Part shown: one piece after another, positions 1 through 8,130 of the stretch
Position numbering within the stretch: the first letter of the stretch is position 1
Layout of the letters: the number at the start of each line of letters is the position of its first letter
Source: Kofleriaceae bacterium
Lineage (GTDB): Bacteria; Myxococcota_A; Polyangia; Haliangiales; Haliangiaceae
Reading direction: 5' to 3'
Length of the DNA stretch: 64,000 bases
Assembly: GCA_018058095.1 (NCBI GenBank)
Contig: JAGPCO010000019.1
Coordinates: 1 to 64,000, forward strand
Translations under genes and position numbers: made by a program
The notes under the pieces: model-generated
The model's database searches: none
Seen by the model: the letters and a program-made list of their open reading frames with translations, nothing else
Told to the model about the DNA's origin: nothing

Positions 1-127
1 CTGCGACAACCAGACACCTGCACGACAACCGAAACCGAGGGACGGGCCTGTGCCGAATCGCCGCGAAAACGGCAAGAGGGCACGGGTCTGCGCTTGACCA
101 CTAGGCCACTACATAGTCGGGCACGGG

Positions 128-177
128 AGCAGGGCGCGAGAAACGCCGCTGCGCGGCGTTTCTCAGCACCCTGCTAG
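128..177. repeat. Inverted-repeat element R1 (CAGGNTGCTGA family)
   Basis: A near-perfect hairpin. The right arm read on the minus strand begins CTAGCAGGGTGCTGAGAAAC and pairs with the left arm at 128-148. The arms share AGCAGGG and GAGAAACGCCG around a short central loop. The same terminal sequence occurs at 3326, 6440 and 46437, so this is one copy of a dispersed family. CTAG is present only on the right side here. The rest of positions 1-235 holds no gene that I can support. Confidence 0.75.
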
Positions 178-235
178 AGCGTTGGCGGGCTCGCGCCGGG
201 CGCGGGCCGGGTAAAGCGGGTAGGATGGCGGCGCG

Positions 236-949
236 ATGAAGAAATGCCCCTTCTGCGCCGAGGAGATCCAGGACGAGGCCATCAAGTGCCGGTTCTGCGG
301 GTCGTACATGTCCGCCGCCCCGGGCGCGGCTGCCCCCGCAGGCGCGGGCGCCGCCGCCCCGGCCGCCGCCGCCCCGGCGCCGCAGCCGGTCGCGGCCGCG
401 CCGACCAAGGCCGGGCCGCCGTTCGCGCAGGCCAAGCCGGAGATCGTCGCCGCTGGCCGCAAGATGCTGTACGACGGCTCGCCGTCGTGGCGGGCCTACC
501 TCGGCTACTACGTGGTCGGCGTGCTGGGCGCGATCATCGTGCCGGTCATCTTCAACTGGATCGGCGCCAAGGTCGACGCCTCGACCTCGGGCCGCGTGCT
601 GTTCGTGCTCATCCCGCTGTCGCTGGCGGCCATCTACTTCGCCGGCCTGTACTTCTACCGGAAGTCGATCCGCCTGCGCGTGACCAACACCAACATCGAG
701 ACCGAGCGCGGCATCCTGTCGAAGAAGATCGACGTGCTCGAGCTGTGGCGCTGCCGCGACGTCCGCTACAAGCAGACGCTGATCGACCGCATGCTCGGCA
801 TCGCCCACATCGAGATCTTCACCACCGACGCGACCACGCCCAACATCGAGATGGTCGGCCTGCCAGCCTCGCGCGAGCTGTTCGAGAAGATCCGCGACGC
901 CATCGAGATCCAGCGTCAGTCGAAGAACGTCTACGGCGTCGTGTCGTAG
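236..949 (+). CDS. Zinc-ribbon, PH-like (bPH2/DUF304) membrane protein
   Basis: The 237-residue product opens with a zinc ribbon (C4, C7, C18, C21; two CPFC/CRFCG knuckles). An Ala/Pro-rich linker covers about residues 26-65. Two hydrophobic segments follow at about 88-108 and 119-141. The C-terminal 85 residues look like a bacterial PH domain of the YdbS/DUF304 type, with the typical 'V T N' turn after the second membrane segment and an I-x-T-E-R-G-I-L strand. The zinc ribbon plus PH arrangement is common in bacteria, but its role is not established; membrane-associated scaffolding is the usual guess. The ATG at 236 is the first start consistent with the intact ribbon. The gene stands alone, convergent with the TPR gene. 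Confidence 0.8.
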   Translation: MKKCPFCAEEIQDEAIKCRFCGSYMSAAPGAAAPAGAGAAAPAAAAPAPQPVAAAPTKAGPPFAQAKPEIVAAGRKMLYDGSPSWRAYLGYYVVGVLGAIIVPVIFNWIGAKVDASTSGRVLFVLIPLSLAAIYFAGLYFYRKSIRLRVTNTNIETERGILSKKIDVLELWRCRDVRYKQTLIDRMLGIAHIEIFTTDATTPNIEMVGLPASRELFEKIRDAIEIQRQSKNVYGVVS

Positions 950-979
950 CGGCCCACGTCGAGCGCCGCGCCGTCGGCG

Positions 980-2152
980 TCACAGCCGGCGCTTGAGCTC
1001 CTCGATCGCCTTCTTCACCCGCGGCCGCTCGCGGTCGTCCTTGGCGGCCAGCTGGAGGAACTTCTCGTAGGCGTCGATGGCCAGCTTGAACTTGCGGACG
1101 TGGGCATAGACCGCACCCAGGTAGTAGTAGTTCTGGCCGTTGCTGGGATCGTTGCGCAGCTGGGCGGTCAGCAGGACCTCGGCCTCGTCGTAGCGGTTGG
1201 CCTCCATCAGCACCATGGCCAGCTTGCCCGGGGCCTTGGGGTGCGGCGGCTTGAGGTCGACCGCGCGCCGGTACGCCGTCGCCGCCTGATCGATCTTCTT
1301 GTTGAGGCGCGAGATCTCGCCGTACGCGTACCAGAACGTCGAGTCATCGCCGCCGAACTCGACCGCCTTGGCCAGCGCGGCCTCGGCCTGCGCCGCCAGA
1401 TCCGCCTTGGCGGCCGGATCGCCCTGCTGGCTCAGCTTGTTGAACAGGATGCCGAGCTCGAAGTAGGCCCGCCCATCGGTCGGATCGATCTCGATGGCCT
1501 TGTCGAGGAACTGGCGCGACTCCTCGATCTCACCTTGCTCGCGCAGCGCCGCGCCGAGCAGCGCCGCGGCCCGGGCGTTCTCGGGCGCCTGCCGGGTCGC
1601 GCTGCGCAGGCGGAGCGAGGCCTCGTCGATGCGGTTCACCTTGAGCAGCGCCTCGCCCAGGGCCAGCAGCAGCTCCGGGCTCTTGCCGTCGATGGCGACC
1701 GCCCGCTGCAGCTCCTCGATACCCTCGTCGGCCCGGCCGAGCAGGAGCAGCGCCCGCCCGCGCAGGCCGTGACCGCGCGGGTTGGTGTCCTCGAGCTGGA
1801 CCAGCTGATCGGCCACGTCGAGGGCCTCGCGCGCCTGCCCGGCCGCCAGCAGCGCGCGTGCGTACAGCTCGAACCCGCGTGGGTCGGCGCTCTCGCTCTC
1901 GAAGAAGCCGCGCGCCAGCTGGACCGCACGGTCGAACCGAGCCGAGCTGATGAGGAAGTCGACGTGCTCCTGCAGCGTCCCGTACCGGGCCTTCTGCTGG
2001 TACGAGGTCTCGTACAGGCGATCGGCCTTCTCGACATCACCGGTCCGGGCGGCGTCACGCGCCTTGCCGAGGGTGATCGTGCTCTCGTTGCTGGTCTTCT
2101 TGGGCTTCTGGCTGCCGCCGCAGGCCAGCGCCGGCAGCACCAGCGCCAGCAT
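980..2152 (-). CDS. TPR-repeat lipoprotein
   Basis: About 390 residues. The start chosen (ATG at 2152) gives a short signal peptide, MLALVLPALAC, with lipid-anchored Cys at position 11. A longer upstream reading to 2248 adds only a basic, low-complexity lead. The mature part is a chain of tetratricopeptide repeats: paired helices with A-x-x-x-x-G/A spacing and repeated phrases such as GRADEGIEELQRAVAI and AYFELGILFNKL. TPR lipoproteins act as periplasmic protein-protein scaffolds, in outer-membrane assembly, motility or secretion. Nothing here tells which. It is transcribed away from the next plus-strand gene, leaving about 160 bp of shared upstream sequence. Confidence 0.8.
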   Translation of the reverse strand: MLALVLPALACGGSQKPKKTSNESTITLGKARDAARTGDVEKADRLYETSYQQKARYGTLQEHVDFLISSARFDRAVQLARGFFESESADPRGFELYARALLAAGQAREALDVADQLVQLEDTNPRGHGLRGRALLLLGRADEGIEELQRAVAIDGKSPELLLALGEALLKVNRIDEASLRLRSATRQAPENARAAALLGAALREQGEIEESRQFLDKAIEIDPTDGRAYFELGILFNKLSQQGDPAAKADLAAQAEAALAKAVEFGGDDSTFWYAYGEISRLNKKIDQAATAYRRAVDLKPPHPKAPGKLAMVLMEANRYDEAEVLLTAQLRNDPSNGQNYYYLGAVYAHVRKFKLAIDAYEKFLQLAAKDDRERPRVKKAIEELKRRL

Positions 2153-2312
2153 CAGGCTGCGGGCGCCACGCCGCCATCGGCCCAGGACCCCGGGGCGGGG
2201 GCGGTGTCGTGGCGAGGAGGCGGTGGGCACGAAAATAATCGTAGCCAATGTGCGCAGGCCACGCCACCCGCGCGGCCCGCGGCGGGCGATTGCGGTATCA
2301 TTACGCCTGCCG

Positions 2313-3329
2313 ATGGCGCGTATCCGAATCGTCGACGAGTGGGTCCGCAGCCCAGCCTCGCCGCCGACCCACTACCGGACCGTGATGGTGGTCGCGGAGA
2401 AGTGGGCCGAGCAGCGCGTGCTGATGCGGGCCTACGCCGAGTGCCGCGACCAGATCCGCCCGACCATCGTCCTGCACGGGGTCGAGCTGGCCATCGGCCC
2501 GGCTGGTATCGACGCCCACGGCCCCTGGGGCATCCACGTCATGCCGCCGAGCGACGGCCGGGCCCAGGAGCTGGCCGACCAGCTCGACGGGGCTGCCCGC
2601 CGGCTGGCCGGCTCCAAGGGCAACCCTCCCCGCCTGGCCGACGAGGAGAGCGCGTTCGACCGCAAGCCGACGCACAACTGGTCGCCCGGCACCCCGCGCG
2701 ACCTGGCCGAGCCGCTGGCGCCGACGATGGTGCCGGGCGGGCGCGACTGGCCGCCGACCAACGCCCCGTACCAGCCGCCGGTGGCGCACCTGCCGGCCGC
2801 CGCCAGCGCGGTCCCGGTCCGCGCTGCCGCCGCCGAGCTGGTCGGGTCCGGGCCGGCCATGCCGCCGGTGGTGGCGTCAGCGCCGGCCAACCCGAGCCTG
2901 CGCCGCACCCCGCTGCCGATGCGGCACGAGCCCCGAGCGCGCAAGCCGACCGGGCCGATGGCGCCGACCGGGGCCGGCTCGGGAGCCCTGAGCGGCGCCC
3001 GCACGGCCCTCGGCTACCAGTCGGGCGCCGGGGCGCAGTCGGCCGTGGTCCGGCTCGGCCTGTCGCCCGCCGTCTCGGCCCGCCTCGGGCGCCTGGTCGG
3101 CCAGGTCGTGCCGGCCGACTTCCAGGTCACCCACGCCGAGCGCAGCGTGCTCAACGCCATCGGCGAGCAGACTCAGCTGACCGCGCGCGCCATCGGCCAG
3201 ATGGTCGGCGTGACCGATCCGGTCGGCTGGATGGAGCAGCTCATCTCCAAGCTCGAGTCCTTCGGCATCGAGCTGATCGAGCCGGGCGACGCCCGCGGCG
3301 GCGAGCCGACCTACGTCATGCGGCGCTAG
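2313..3329 (+). CDS. Hypothetical protein with a winged-helix-like C-terminus
   Basis: 338 residues from the ATG at 2313; the frame is open further upstream but that part overlaps the TPR gene's 5' region and has a non-coding character. The N-terminal ~80 residues form a compact alpha/beta region (VMVVAEKWAEQR, VLHGVELAIGPAGI). A Pro/Ala-rich low-complexity stretch of about 150 residues follows. The last ~90 residues look helical (VTHAERSVLNAIGEQTQLTA, PVGWMEQLISKLESFG) and could be a winged-helix fold. I do not recognise a family. The final TAG stop codon is part of the CTAG that begins repeat R2. Confidence 0.6.
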   Translation: MARIRIVDEWVRSPASPPTHYRTVMVVAEKWAEQRVLMRAYAECRDQIRPTIVLHGVELAIGPAGIDAHGPWGIHVMPPSDGRAQELADQLDGAARRLAGSKGNPPRLADEESAFDRKPTHNWSPGTPRDLAEPLAPTMVPGGRDWPPTNAPYQPPVAHLPAAASAVPVRAAAAELVGSGPAMPPVVASAPANPSLRRTPLPMRHEPRARKPTGPMAPTGAGSGALSGARTALGYQSGAGAQSAVVRLGLSPAVSARLGRLVGQVVPADFQVTHAERSVLNAIGEQTQLTARAIGQMVGVTDPVGWMEQLISKLESFGIELIEPGDARGGEPTYVMRR

Positions 3330-3443
3330 CAGGCTGCTGAAAGACCCGTGCCGGCGGCATTTGCCGACGGGACGGGCTCCGTGTTTTCAGCAGGCTGCGA
3401 GATCAGAAATGACTAGCAGGATGCTTCTTCGGCATCCTGCTAG
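3326..3443. repeat. CTAG-bounded inverted-repeat element R2
   Basis: 118 bp with CTAG at both ends (3326-3329, 3440-3443). Inside the CTAGs the ends read CAGGCTGCTGAAAG on the left and CAGGATGCCGAAG inward from the right, an imperfect terminal inverted repeat. The right part is itself a perfect hairpin: a 13-bp stem at 3412-3424 and 3432-3444 with a 7-nt loop (TTCTTCG). A second copy of the CAGGCTGC end lies at 3390-3397. The left CTAG supplies the TAG stop of the preceding gene. As RNA the hairpin could also act as a terminator, although no U-tract follows. Confidence 0.8.
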
Positions 3444-3542
3444 TCCGGACCCGCCGCGGACGGCGAATCCGGACCGGCGACATCGCCTGTGGTCCTGGCG
3501 TCTGGCCTGTGGTACACGCGGTCGTTTCTCAAGGAAGGCCCC

Positions 3543-4925
3543 ATGCAGGTTCGCTTCGAAGACGTATCGCCGGTCGAGAAGAAGATGTTCGTCGAGATCC
3601 CGTGGGACACGGTCAGCGCCAAGCTGGGCGAGGCCTACCGCGATCTCGGCCGCGGCGTCGCCCTCAAGGGCTTCCGCAAGGGCAAGGTCCCGCGGCCGGT
3701 GCTCGAACAGGTCTACGGCGCCCGCATCCACTACGAGGTGGCGGTCGGCCTGGTCCGCGAGTCCTTCTTCCGCGCCACCACCGAGCACAAGATCGCCGCC
3801 GTGGCCGAGCCCCGGGTCGACTCCGGCGCCGAGATCAAGAAGGGCCAACCGTTCGCCTTCTCGGCCATCGTCGAGGTCCGCGGTGAGGTCGAGCCGAAGG
3901 ACTACCGCAGCCTGCCGATCGAGCGGCGCCGCCTCAAGGTCGGCGACGACGCCGTCGAGGCCGCCCTCAAGCAGCTGCAGCGCGAGCACACCGAGCTGGT
4001 CCCCCTCGAGGGCCGCGACGTGACCGCCGCCAGCGACGTGATCGCGGTCAACCTGACCGGCACGATCGGCGAGCACGCCATCAACCAGCCGCGCTTCGTC
4101 ATCGATCTCGATCCGGCCGAGAAGGAGCCGCTGCCCGGCCTGCGCGCCGCCCTGACCGGCATCCCGGTCGGCAGCAAGGAGCTGGCCATCAAGCTCGACG
4201 TCCCGGCCGACTTCGAGGACGAGAACCTGCGCGGTCGTCCGGCCACGCTGGTCGCGACGGTGCTCGAGGCGCGGGCCAAGGACGTGCCAGCCCTCGACGA
4301 CGAGTTCGCCAAGGACACCGGCAAGGGCGAGGATCTGGCCGGCCTGCGCGCCGCCGTGCGCAAGGACCTCGAGGAGCGCGAGACCCAGCAGATCCAGCGC
4401 GAGTGCCGCGAGCAGGCCCTGCGCGAGCTGGTCAAGCGCAACCAGGTCCCGGTCGCGGCCTCGCTGGTCGAGCGGGCGATCGAGGTGCAGTACAACCGCC
4501 TGCGCTCGATGCTCGGGATGAAGCCGGAGAAGAACGATCCGGGCCCGAACGACGAGCTGCGCGCCAAGATGCGGCCGGGTGCGGCTGACGAGGTCCGTGG
4601 CCAGCTGGTGCTGGAGGCGGTGGGTGAGCGCGAGAAGGTCGAGCTGCCCGACGCCGAGCTCGACGCGCACATCGCCGAGGTCGCGCGCAGCCGCAACACC
4701 ACGCCGCAGCGGGTCCGGGCCGAGTGGGCCAAGGACGGCCGCCTCGACAACACCGCGTTCCAGCTGCGCCAAAGCAAGGTGCTCGACTTCCTGGTCGGCG
4801 CCGCGGCGGTGACCGAGGTCGACGCCCTGACCAAGCCGGTCACCGGCGACGGCGGCACCGGCGAGCCGCTGGCGATGGCGCACGGCGAGGCCGGCCACGT
4901 GCACGGCCCCGACTGCGATCACTGA
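3543..4925 (+). CDS. tig: Trigger factor (ribosome-associated chaperone / prolyl isomerase)
   Basis: 460 residues. The N-terminal ribosome-binding domain carries the signature GFRKGKVPR at 43-51. The central FKBP-type prolyl isomerase domain covers about 155-245 (DVIAVNLTGTIG, IPVGSKELAIKLDVP). The C-terminal SurA-like helical arms follow (about 250-430). It binds nascent chains at the ribosome exit tunnel in the cytoplasm. The ATG at 3543 is preceded by a good ribosome site (GGAAGG, about 8 nt upstream), which favours it over the in-frame start 18 codons earlier. Oddity: the last 16 residues are rich in His, Asp and Cys (HGEAGHVHGPDCDH), resembling a metal-binding tail. clpP/clpX, its usual neighbours, are absent. 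Confidence 0.95.
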   Translation: MQVRFEDVSPVEKKMFVEIPWDTVSAKLGEAYRDLGRGVALKGFRKGKVPRPVLEQVYGARIHYEVAVGLVRESFFRATTEHKIAAVAEPRVDSGAEIKKGQPFAFSAIVEVRGEVEPKDYRSLPIERRRLKVGDDAVEAALKQLQREHTELVPLEGRDVTAASDVIAVNLTGTIGEHAINQPRFVIDLDPAEKEPLPGLRAALTGIPVGSKELAIKLDVPADFEDENLRGRPATLVATVLEARAKDVPALDDEFAKDTGKGEDLAGLRAAVRKDLEERETQQIQRECREQALRELVKRNQVPVAASLVERAIEVQYNRLRSMLGMKPEKNDPGPNDELRAKMRPGAADEVRGQLVLEAVGEREKVELPDAELDAHIAEVARSRNTTPQRVRAEWAKDGRLDNTAFQLRQSKVLDFLVGAAAVTEVDALTKPVTGDGGTGEPLAMAHGEAGHVHGPDCDH

Positions 4926-4944
4926 CAACCGCCGCGGGCGGTTG
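4926..4944. terminator. Hairpin between convergent genes
   Basis: A perfect 8-bp stem (CAACCGCC / GGCGGTTG) with a GCG loop starts one base after the tig stop codon. It faces the convergent HAD gene. No T-tract follows on either strand, so termination is inferred from position and stem strength only. Confidence 0.5.
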
Positions 4945-4968
4945 GCCCGTGCCCGTGCCCTGTGGTGC

Positions 4969-5640
4969 TCAGCGCCCTGCGGCGCGGCCGGCCAGCCAGC
5001 GCAGCAGCTCGTCGTCGACGGCCTCCAGGCTGTCGACGATGTGGTCGGCGCCGGCCTGGTCGTGCCCGGCGAAGTTGCCGGCCCGGACCGCGACCACCAG
5101 GCAGCCGGCGGCGCGCGCGGCGGCGATGCCGGCGACCGAGTCCTCGAACACCAGGCAGGCCGCCGGGTCGACCCCGAGCCCGCGCGCGGCCTGCTGGTAG
5201 CCGTCGGGCGCCGGCTTGGACCGCGCCACGTCCTCCGACGCCATCATGAGCGGGAACGCGTCGCCTAGCCCGATCAGCTCGAGCGCGTGGCTGGCCTCGC
5301 GGCGCGAGCTGCCGGTGACCAGGGCCCGGCGCGGGAACCGGCGCACCGTGGCCACCGCGCCTGGCAGCGGCGTCAGCCCGCCGTCCCCGAGCAGGCGCTC
5401 GCGGGCATCGGCGGTGGCCGCGGCCAGCTGCTCGACCGACCAGCGCAGGGCCGGGTAGCGCAGGCGCAGCCGCTCGTGGATGGCGACCCACGACCGGCCG
5501 ACGATGAACAGCTTGTCGTCGGCGTCGACCTCCACATCCTGACCAGCCGCCAGGGCGATGGCCATGGCGTCGGCGCTCTGGCGCTCGGTGTCGACCAGGG
5601 TGCCGTCGAGGTCGAACAGGACGGCCGCCGGCCAGCTCAT
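4969..5640 (-). CDS. HAD-family phosphatase / phosphoglucomutase-like hydrolase
   Basis: 223 residues of the haloacid dehalogenase superfamily, beta-phosphoglucomutase/GS1-like branch. Motif I is FDLDGTLVDTE (nucleophile D10, acid/base D12). A helical cap lies at about 17-85. Motif II is the TGSS region at about 112-115, and motif III/IV is FEDSVAGIAAARAAG. These enzymes hydrolyse or isomerise small phosphorylated sugars in the cytoplasm through an aspartyl-phosphate. Substrate cannot be read from the sequence. The start codon overlaps the stop of the upstream polysaccharide-export gene by 4 nt, so the two are translated from one message. That suggests a sugar-phosphate role in exopolysaccharide metabolism. 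Confidence 0.85.
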   Translation of the reverse strand: MSWPAAVLFDLDGTLVDTERQSADAMAIALAAGQDVEVDADDKLFIVGRSWVAIHERLRLRYPALRWSVEQLAAATADARERLLGDGGLTPLPGAVATVRRFPRRALVTGSSRREASHALELIGLGDAFPLMMASEDVARSKPAPDGYQQAARGLGVDPAACLVFEDSVAGIAAARAAGCLVVAVRAGNFAGHDQAGADHIVDSLEAVDDELLRWLAGRAAGR

Positions 5641-6257
5641 GGCACGAACAGCGCGTCGCCGGCGACCAGCACCAGGTTCATGTCGGGCCGCTCGCCGCTG
5701 GCGAGCAGGTCGTACGCCAGCGGGATGGCGCGGATCTTCCCGGTCTTGGGGTCGCGCCGCATCAGGGTGATCTCGTTGCGCTTGGCGAAGCGCGAGAAGC
5801 CGCCGGCGAGGGCGATGGCCTCGACCACCGTGACGTAGTAGGCCGAGTTGTAGACGCCAGCGCGCGACACCTCGCCGGCCAGGGTGAAGCGGTAGCTGTT
5901 GGCCTCGCGCACGGCGACGGTGATCTCCGAGCCCTGCAGCTTCACGAAGTCGGCCACCCGCTTCTTGATCTGGTCACGCAGCGAGCTCGGGGTCTCGCCG
6001 GCGGCGCGCAGGTCGCCGACCAGCGGCATGGTGATCGTGCCGTCGGGGCGGATGGTGGCGTCGGTCGACAGCCCGCCGTTCTCCCACACGTTGATGCTGA
6101 GCGCGTCGCCAACGCCGAGCACGTACTCGCTCTTGCGCGGATCCGGCTCCTTGGCGTAGTCGTACACCGGCGCCTTGACCGGGCACGCCGCCAGCAGCAC
6201 CACCACCGAGCACACTGCGATCGAGCGGAGCGGGTTCACGCCGTGAGTGTCCTGCAA
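5637..6257 (-). CDS. Polysaccharide export lipoprotein (Wza/BexD-like, short form)
   Basis: 206 residues with a lipoprotein signal (VVVLLAAC, Cys at 25 from the ATG at 6257). A GTG at 6239 would give a tighter signal peptide. A polysaccharide-export domain follows (YVLGVGDALSINVWENG, TIRPDGTITMPLVGDL), then an SLBB-type beta-grasp (FTLAGEVSRAGVY ... TVVEAIALAGGFSRFA). It is much shorter than E. coli Wza and lacks the C-terminal helix that forms the outer-membrane pore, as in many 200-residue export proteins. Role: outer-membrane-linked export of exopolysaccharide, with the Wzz-type proteins encoded 4 kb away on the other strand. Confidence 0.85.
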   Translation of the reverse strand: MQDTHGVNPLRSIAVCSVVVLLAACPVKAPVYDYAKEPDPRKSEYVLGVGDALSINVWENGGLSTDATIRPDGTITMPLVGDLRAAGETPSSLRDQIKKRVADFVKLQGSEITVAVREANSYRFTLAGEVSRAGVYNSAYYVTVVEAIALAGGFSRFAKRNEITLMRRDPKTGKIRAIPLAYDLLASGERPDMNLVLVAGDALFVP

Positions 6258-6300
6258 TCCCCGGCCTCGCGCAAATCGCGGCCGGGGCCATTCGCCCCGC

Positions 6301-6440
6301 CCTGTGCCCGTGCCCGTGCCCGGGCCTGGGCCTGTGTCTGGGCCTGTGTCTGGACCCGGCCCGACGGCTGGCTCGAACCTCGAGCCTCGAGCGGCTGACC
6401 CTGATCGGGCACGGGCACGGGCACGGGCACGGGCACGGGG
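6301..6440. repeat. Mirrored hexanucleotide arrays (GTGCCC x3 / GGGCAC x5)
   Basis: Three perfect GTGCCC units at 6304-6321 and five perfect GGGCAC units at 6407-6436 are reverse complements of each other, so the pair can fold into a long stem. Between them GGGCCTGTGTCT occurs twice. The array lies in the 226-bp gap between the export gene and the sugar transferase gene and abuts repeat R3. Single or double copies of the same hexamer appear near 115, 4945 and 19887. Confidence 0.8.
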
Positions 6441-6486
6441 CAGGATGACCGAGCAACGCCTGCGGCGTTTCTCGGCATCCTGCTAG
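6440..6486. repeat. Inverted-repeat element R3
   Basis: Hairpin of the R1/R2 family. The left arm is GCAGGATGACCGAGCAACGC, and the right arm read on the minus strand is CTAGCAGGATGCCGAGAAAC. They pair with two small interruptions around a short loop. CTAG is at the right end only (6483-6486), where it supplies the TAG stop of the minus-strand sugar transferase gene. The left side runs into the GGGCAC array. Confidence 0.75.
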
Positions 6487-7217
6487 CGGCCCTGGGCCAT
6501 CTTCAGCATCACCAGCGGCGTGCGGGCGATGATGCTGAGCTCGGTCCGCAGATAGCTGTGCAGGTCCTCGAGCGACGCGGTGTACGCCAGGTCGTACAGC
6601 AGCTTGATGCGCATGTCGTCGGCGAGCGAGCCGCGCGTCTCGTCGAGGTCGTACGGGTTCTGCAGGGTCGCGGCCAGCTTGGCGATGTCGCTGTCGGGCG
6701 GCGGCTCGCCGGTGTAGCCGAGCGAGATCTGGGCCAGCCCGGTGATGCCCGGCTTGACGTCGCGCATGCGCTCCTCGAACAGCGGGATGGCGTAGGCCAG
6801 GTGCTCGAGCAGCTCCGGCCGCTCCGGGCGCGGCCCGACCAGGCTCATCTCCCCACGCAGCACGTCCCAGAACTGCGGCAGCTCGTCGAGCCGGCTCTTG
6901 CGCAGGAAGCGGCCGATGCGGGTCACCCGCGGGTCGTCCTTGCCGGCGATGACCGCGCCGGTGCCGCGCTCGGCGTCGGTCTGCATGGTCCGAAACTTGT
7001 GCATCGTGAACTCGTGGAAGCGCATGCGGCGCACCCCGTTCTCGATGGTCACCGCGCGCAGGCTGCCGGCCCGCCGCTGCCGGTAGAAGATCGGACCGGG
7101 CGAGTCGACGTAGATCGCCGCGGCGATGACCGGCATCAGCGGCGCGGTCAGGGCGAGCCCGGTCAGCGAGCCGACGACGTCGAGCGCGCGCTTGGCCAGC
7201 CGCACGACGGGCAACAT
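6483..7217 (-). CDS. Initiating sugar-1-phosphate transferase (polyprenyl-phosphate hexose transferase)
   Basis: 244 residues of the bacterial sugar transferase family (WcaJ/WbaP C-terminal catalytic core). One N-terminal hydrophobic hairpin (about 15-35) is followed by [11 protein letters not shown], the catalytic [11 protein letters not shown] block, [24 protein letters not shown] and [10 protein letters not shown]. It transfers a hexose-1-phosphate to undecaprenyl phosphate at the inner membrane, the first step of exopolysaccharide repeat-unit synthesis. It lacks the large N-terminal membrane domain of WbaP-type proteins, so it is the short form. It is divergent from the RsbW-like gene and shares a 63-bp upstream region with it. 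Its stop codon lies in repeat R3. Confidence 0.9.
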   Translation of the reverse strand: MLPVVRLAKRALDVVGSLTGLALTAPLMPVIAAAIYVDSPGPIFYRQRRAGSLRAVTIENGVRRMRFHEFTMHKFRTMQTDAERGTGAVIAGKDDPRVTRIGRFLRKSRLDELPQFWDVLRGEMSLVGPRPERPELLEHLAYAIPLFEERMRDVKPGITGLAQISLGYTGEPPPDSDIAKLAATLQNPYDLDETRGSLADDMRIKLLYDLAYTASLEDLHSYLRTELSIIARTPLVMLKMAQGR

Positions 7218-7280
7218 GGGATCATCCTACCCTCGCGGTCCGCTAGAAGTCATCGACGCCAACCTGTATGATTGCGGGTG

Positions 7281-7793
7281 ATGAAGGGTGAGATGCGGGG
7301 CAGGCCCTCCATCCAGCTGACCGTGCCCGGCTCGCTCCGGTACCGGCAGGTGGCGGTGCGGGTCGTGGCCGAGGCCGCACGCATGGTCAGCGAGGGCACG
7401 TCCGAGCCCCCGGTCAACGGCGCCGACGGCTACGACCTGCGCAACCCGTTCGATTCAGCCTTCGTGTCGGCCTTCGCCGAGATCTTCAACAACATCGCCA
7501 TCCACGCCTACCAGCGCACCGCCACCGGCGCGATCGAGCTGATCATCACCATCGGCGAGGACTACCTCGAGGTCGAGATCCGCGACGACGGGGTGGCGTT
7601 CGATCTCGACGCCGTCGCCCCGCTCGCCCTCGACGAGCTGCACGAGGGTGGCATGGGCATCCACATCGCCCGCACCATGCTCGATGAGCTCCACTACGAG
7701 GCCGGCCCGCCCAACCTGTGGCGGCTGCGCAAGGCCCTCCCCGTTGCGTCCGCAAGCGACACGCCCTCTGGCTCGACCCTGACGATGAGCTGA
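7281..7793 (+). CDS. RsbW-type ATP-binding serine kinase / anti-sigma-like regulator
   Basis: 170 residues of the GHKL ATPase fold used by anti-sigma factors. N-box FAEIFNNIAIHAYQR, G1 box IRDDGVAFDLD and G2 box GGMGIHIAR are all present. I chose the ATG at 7281; a TTG at 7272 and a GTG at 7278 lie just upstream. The next gene encodes a STAS-domain protein 11 nt downstream, the standard partner-switch pairing in which the kinase phosphorylates a serine of the STAS partner. The rest of the run is exopolysaccharide synthesis, so the switch may gate that pathway; this is inferred from order only. Confidence 0.85.
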   Translation: MKGEMRGRPSIQLTVPGSLRYRQVAVRVVAEAARMVSEGTSEPPVNGADGYDLRNPFDSAFVSAFAEIFNNIAIHAYQRTATGAIELIITIGEDYLEVEIRDDGVAFDLDAVAPLALDELHEGGMGIHIARTMLDELHYEAGPPNLWRLRKALPVASASDTPSGSTLTMS

Positions 7794-7804
7794 AAGACCC
7801 CACC

Positions 7805-8113
7805 GTGGCCAACGACACCTTCGACATCCAGCGCGGCGCCGCCGAGACCCGGATCACCATCCGGCGCATGCTCGACATCAACACCGCTCCGGTCCTGGCC
7901 GAGCAGGTCGACAAGGTGCTGGCGACCAAACCAGGAAAGGTCGTCGTCGACCTGGCCGGCCTCGACCTCATCGACAGCTCCGGCGTCGCCGTGCTGGTCA
8001 AGCTGTACAAGGGCCTGCGTGGTCAGGGCGCCACCTTCCAGATCACCGGCGTGCGCGACCAGCCGCTGGCCATCTTCAAGCTCCTGCGCATGGACAAGGT
8101 CTTCGGGCTGTAG
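7805..8113 (+). CDS. STAS-domain anti-anti-sigma factor
   Basis: 102 residues, SpoIIAA/RsbV type. The core reads VVVDLAGLDLIDSSGVAVLVKL, and the DSSG motif holds the serine normally phosphorylated by the partner kinase. The GTG at 7805 is chosen because sequence before it has no STAS character. It sits between the RsbW-like gene and the glycosyltransferase gene on the same strand, with gaps of 11 and 17 nt. No sigma factor or PP2C phosphatase of the switch is encoded nearby. Confidence 0.85.
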   Translation: MANDTFDIQRGAAETRITIRRMLDINTAPVLAEQVDKVLATKPGKVVVDLAGLDLIDSSGVAVLVKLYKGLRGQGATFQITGVRDQPLAIFKLLRMDKVFGL

Positions 8114-8130
8114 GCCCGGGCCGCCCGCTC

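Noticed and set aside
10-125. tRNA-like D-arm sequence on the minus strand (GTGGCCTAGTGGTCAAG)
   Set aside because: No matching acceptor stem, anticodon stem or T-arm with the GTTCGA core could be folded around it; treated as chance similarity.
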